Assembly (NCBI GenBank): GCA_963613665.1
Contig: CAVEAL010000014.1
Location: 1-64,000 of the forward strand
DNA from: F23-B02 sp963613665
GTDB lineage: Bacteria > Bacillota > Clostridia > Oscillospirales > Oscillospiraceae
Length of the DNA: 64,000 bases
Direction: 5' to 3'
The translations under genes and the position numbers were made by a program. This document shows, piece by piece, positions 62,432 through 64,000 of the stretch. How positions within the stretch are numbered: the first letter of the stretch is position 1; each line of letters begins with the position of its first letter. The notes beneath the pieces were generated by a model. It had not been told where the DNA came from, did no database searches, and saw only the letters and a program-made list of their open reading frames with translations.

Positions 62432-63772
62432 TTAATTGTCCCCCGTACGGTTTGTTTTATTTATTGTCACCCGAAGGATCCTGTCCCCGGGTCGTGCAAT
62501 ACATCTTTCTGCGGCACCGAAGCCGTAAACGGCTATGACGCCCTTTTCGTCGCGCAGCACCGGCCTTGCGTCCCGCTCGCCGCGGCTGAGCTTTGCCTCG
62601 GAGAAAAGATCCTTGAGGCTTTTCGTGCAGCCTCTGCCGGCAAGGCGTATCCTGTCGCCCGGTCTCCGTGACGTAAGGGATATGCTACCACAAATGCTGT
62701 CGTAATTAAAGTATAAAATATTAAATGATAAGAAAATTTCGCTGTATGGGTCGAGTATCTCGCTTTTTACCGTAAATTTGCCGTCCATGACGGGCTGAAC
62801 TGTGCCGACATTGAGCCGGACGGGCTCAAAATCGTTCCGCTTCTCTTCACCGAAGCGCAGCACACCCCCGTCGCAGGCAACGCGCATACCGTTTATGTCG
62901 GCGCATTTATATTCGCTCGACTGCGCTATGGCGTACACCGCCCGCGCGTGGGCAAAGCTCAGCGATCTGCCGCATATGAGACGCAGGACGCGCATCGCAA
63001 CGGGCTTGGGAAGCGAAAGCAGCTCCTTTGCCGGAAACGTGCCTGAGCTGTAGTGCCTGTCATATGCGCTTCTTGCCATGGCGTCAAGGCAGTCCTCATC
63101 CTCCCGCAGGAGCCCGGTCGTGCGGGAGCAGGCGGCAAAAAACGCGGGATTTATGCTCTCGAGCACCGGCGTTACATGATGGCGCAGGATATTGCGCGTA
63201 TAATCGTCGCTGAAATTGGTCATATCGCTCACATGCTCTATGCCGTTGGCGGCGTTATATTCCTCGATCTCACGCCGCGTCGAATTGAGCAGCGGGCGAA
63301 CGATGCTGCCTCGCCTCGGCGGTATGCCGCACAGGCCCTTCAGTCCGCCGCCGCGCGTTAAATTAAGCAGCAGCGTTTCGGCATTATCGTTTGCGTTGTG
63401 CGCCGTGGCGATGACATTGCAGCCGAGCCGCTTTGCGGCGCCGTCGAGAAACTCATATCTGAGCTTCCGCGCCGCCTCTTCCTCGCTCATGCCGCCGCTT
63501 TGCGAAAGTGCGCGCACATCGCCGCTGCCGGTAAGGCACTCTATGCCGTGCGCTGCGCAGAACTCCGCGACGAAGCGGCAGTCGGAGGCCGATTCCTCGC
63601 CGCGCAGCATATGGTCAAAGCTCGCCGCGCATACGGTGATGCCGAGTTTTCCGGCATTCTCCGACAGATAATGCAGCAGGCACATCGAATCCGCGCCGCC
63701 CGATACCGCGCACAGGACACGGTCACCCGGCGCTATCAGCGCGTTTTCCTTAATAAAATCAATAATCGTCAT
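62432..63772 (-). CDS. tilS: tRNA(Ile)-lysidine synthase
   Basis: A 446-residue enzyme with the N-type ATP pyrophosphatase loop AVSGGADSMCLL (SGGADS at 24-29), the GLCGIPPRRG motif and C-terminal TilS domain (RLAGRGCTKSLKDLFSEAKL). It converts C34 of tRNA-Ile(CAU) to lysidine so that it reads AUA. Its ATG overlaps the dnaB stop (63759-63772), and hpt follows three bases on. Confidence 0.93.
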   Translation of the reverse strand: MTIIDFIKENALIAPGDRVLCAVSGGADSMCLLHYLSENAGKLGITVCAASFDHMLRGEESASDCRFVAEFCAAHGIECLTGSGDVRALSQSGGMSEEEAARKLRYEFLDGAAKRLGCNVIATAHNANDNAETLLLNLTRGGGLKGLCGIPPRRGSIVRPLLNSTRREIEEYNAANGIEHVSDMTNFSDDYTRNILRHHVTPVLESINPAFFAACSRTTGLLREDEDCLDAMARSAYDRHYSSGTFPAKELLSLPKPVAMRVLRLICGRSLSFAHARAVYAIAQSSEYKCADINGMRVACDGGVLRFGEEKRNDFEPVRLNVGTVQPVMDGKFTVKSEILDPYSEIFLSFNILYFNYDSICGSISLTSRRPGDRIRLAGRGCTKSLKDLFSEAKLSRGERDARPVLRDEKGVIAVYGFGAAERCIARPGDRILRVTINKTNRTGDN

Positions 63773-64000
63773 CGGTTTTTGCCGAGCGGTTGCCGAAGCT
63801 CGTAAACTCGGGCAGCCATTGCAGATACACGGTACCCGTCTGACCCTTGCGGTTTTTGAGAACTATGGCCTCCGCCAGATACGGGTCGGAGCTTTCCTGA
63901 TCGTAATAGCCCTCGCGGTGCAGGCCGATGACAACGTCGGCATCCTGCTCGATCGCGCCGGAATCGCGCAGGTCGTTGAGCATGGGGCGCTTATCGCTCC
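63759..64000 (-). CDS. dnaB: Replicative DNA helicase DnaB, C-terminal end (partial)
   Basis: The frame is open to the right edge of the window, so the gene begins outside it. The visible 80 residues read SDKRPMLNDLRDSGAIEQDA then DVVIGLHREGYYDQES and IVLKNRKGQTGTVYLQWLPE, the usual C-terminus of DnaB-type hexameric helicases. The last residues FTSFGNRSAKTDDDY are the acidic tail. It unwinds DNA at the replication fork. The tilS gene starts inside its end. Confidence 0.9.
   Translation of the reverse strand, partial: SDKRPMLNDLRDSGAIEQDADVVIGLHREGYYDQESSDPYLAEAIVLKNRKGQTGTVYLQWLPEFTSFGNRSAKTDDDY

Overview
The window looks like part of the chromosome of an anaerobic, Gram-positive clostridial bacterium, most like the Oscillospiraceae/Ruminococcaceae of the gut. 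This rests on the gene set (SmpB with a one-piece tmRNA, Mini-RNase III, RqcH, SpoIIIE-type FtsK beside a TepA-like protease, SLH-domain surface proteins, the ftsH-hpt-tilS-dnaB neighbourhood), strong GGAGG ribosome binding sites and the absence of outer-membrane genes. No taxonomic search was possible, so this is inference.

Layout. 1-1273: debris of mobile DNA and a broken 23S rRNA methyltransferase end. 1274-16311 (minus strand): a 13-gene acyl-CoA island with two transporters, an acyl-CoA ligase, one class I and two class III CoA-transferases, an enoyl-CoA hydratase, a MaoC hydratase, an acyl-CoA dehydrogenase, EtfA/EtfB and a large Fe-S flavoprotein reductase. It is controlled, by inference, from a divergent LysR gene (16624-17508) across a region with nested palindromes. 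It resembles a cross between carnitine (cai) and bile-acid (bai) reductive pathways, but the substrate cannot be named. 17711-19599: secG, then a scar of a DUF3048 remnant, a serine recombinase in two oppositely oriented pieces and a restriction-methylase remnant. 19779-21259: tmRNA, cyclophilin and smpB. 21328-28375: HAD phosphatase, GH2 glycosidase, an SLH protein, and a MocR regulator with PhzF and LysE genes linked by a shared operator motif. 28409-38457: housekeeping genes rqcH, mrnC, ftsK/spoIIIE, uppP, tepA, M18 aminopeptidase, a TsaC-CoaE fusion and prfA. 38552-40928: an NSS amino-acid transporter and divergent LysR.

41003-54581 (minus strand) is the most unusual part: about twelve closely packed genes built around homologues of the Bacillus subtilis YdjG/YdjH/YdjI membrane-stress proteins (TFIIB-type zinc ribbon, TPM domain, SPFH domain). 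Added to these are lipoproteins, several further zinc-ribbon proteins, a degenerate receiver-like protein and a 1507-residue secreted protein with roughly 100 cysteines in its N-terminal third and three C-terminal SLH domains. No pspA is present in the window. Divergent from it lie a solute-binding lipoprotein and a membrane-spanning regulator with an extracellular sensor and a cytoplasmic helix-turn-helix (54832-57847).

57956-64000: tRNA-Arg(CCG), a flavin-type oxidase and Nudix pair, a DUF2971 fragment beside a small XRE regulator, then ftsH, hpt, tilS and the 3' end of dnaB, which runs off the window.
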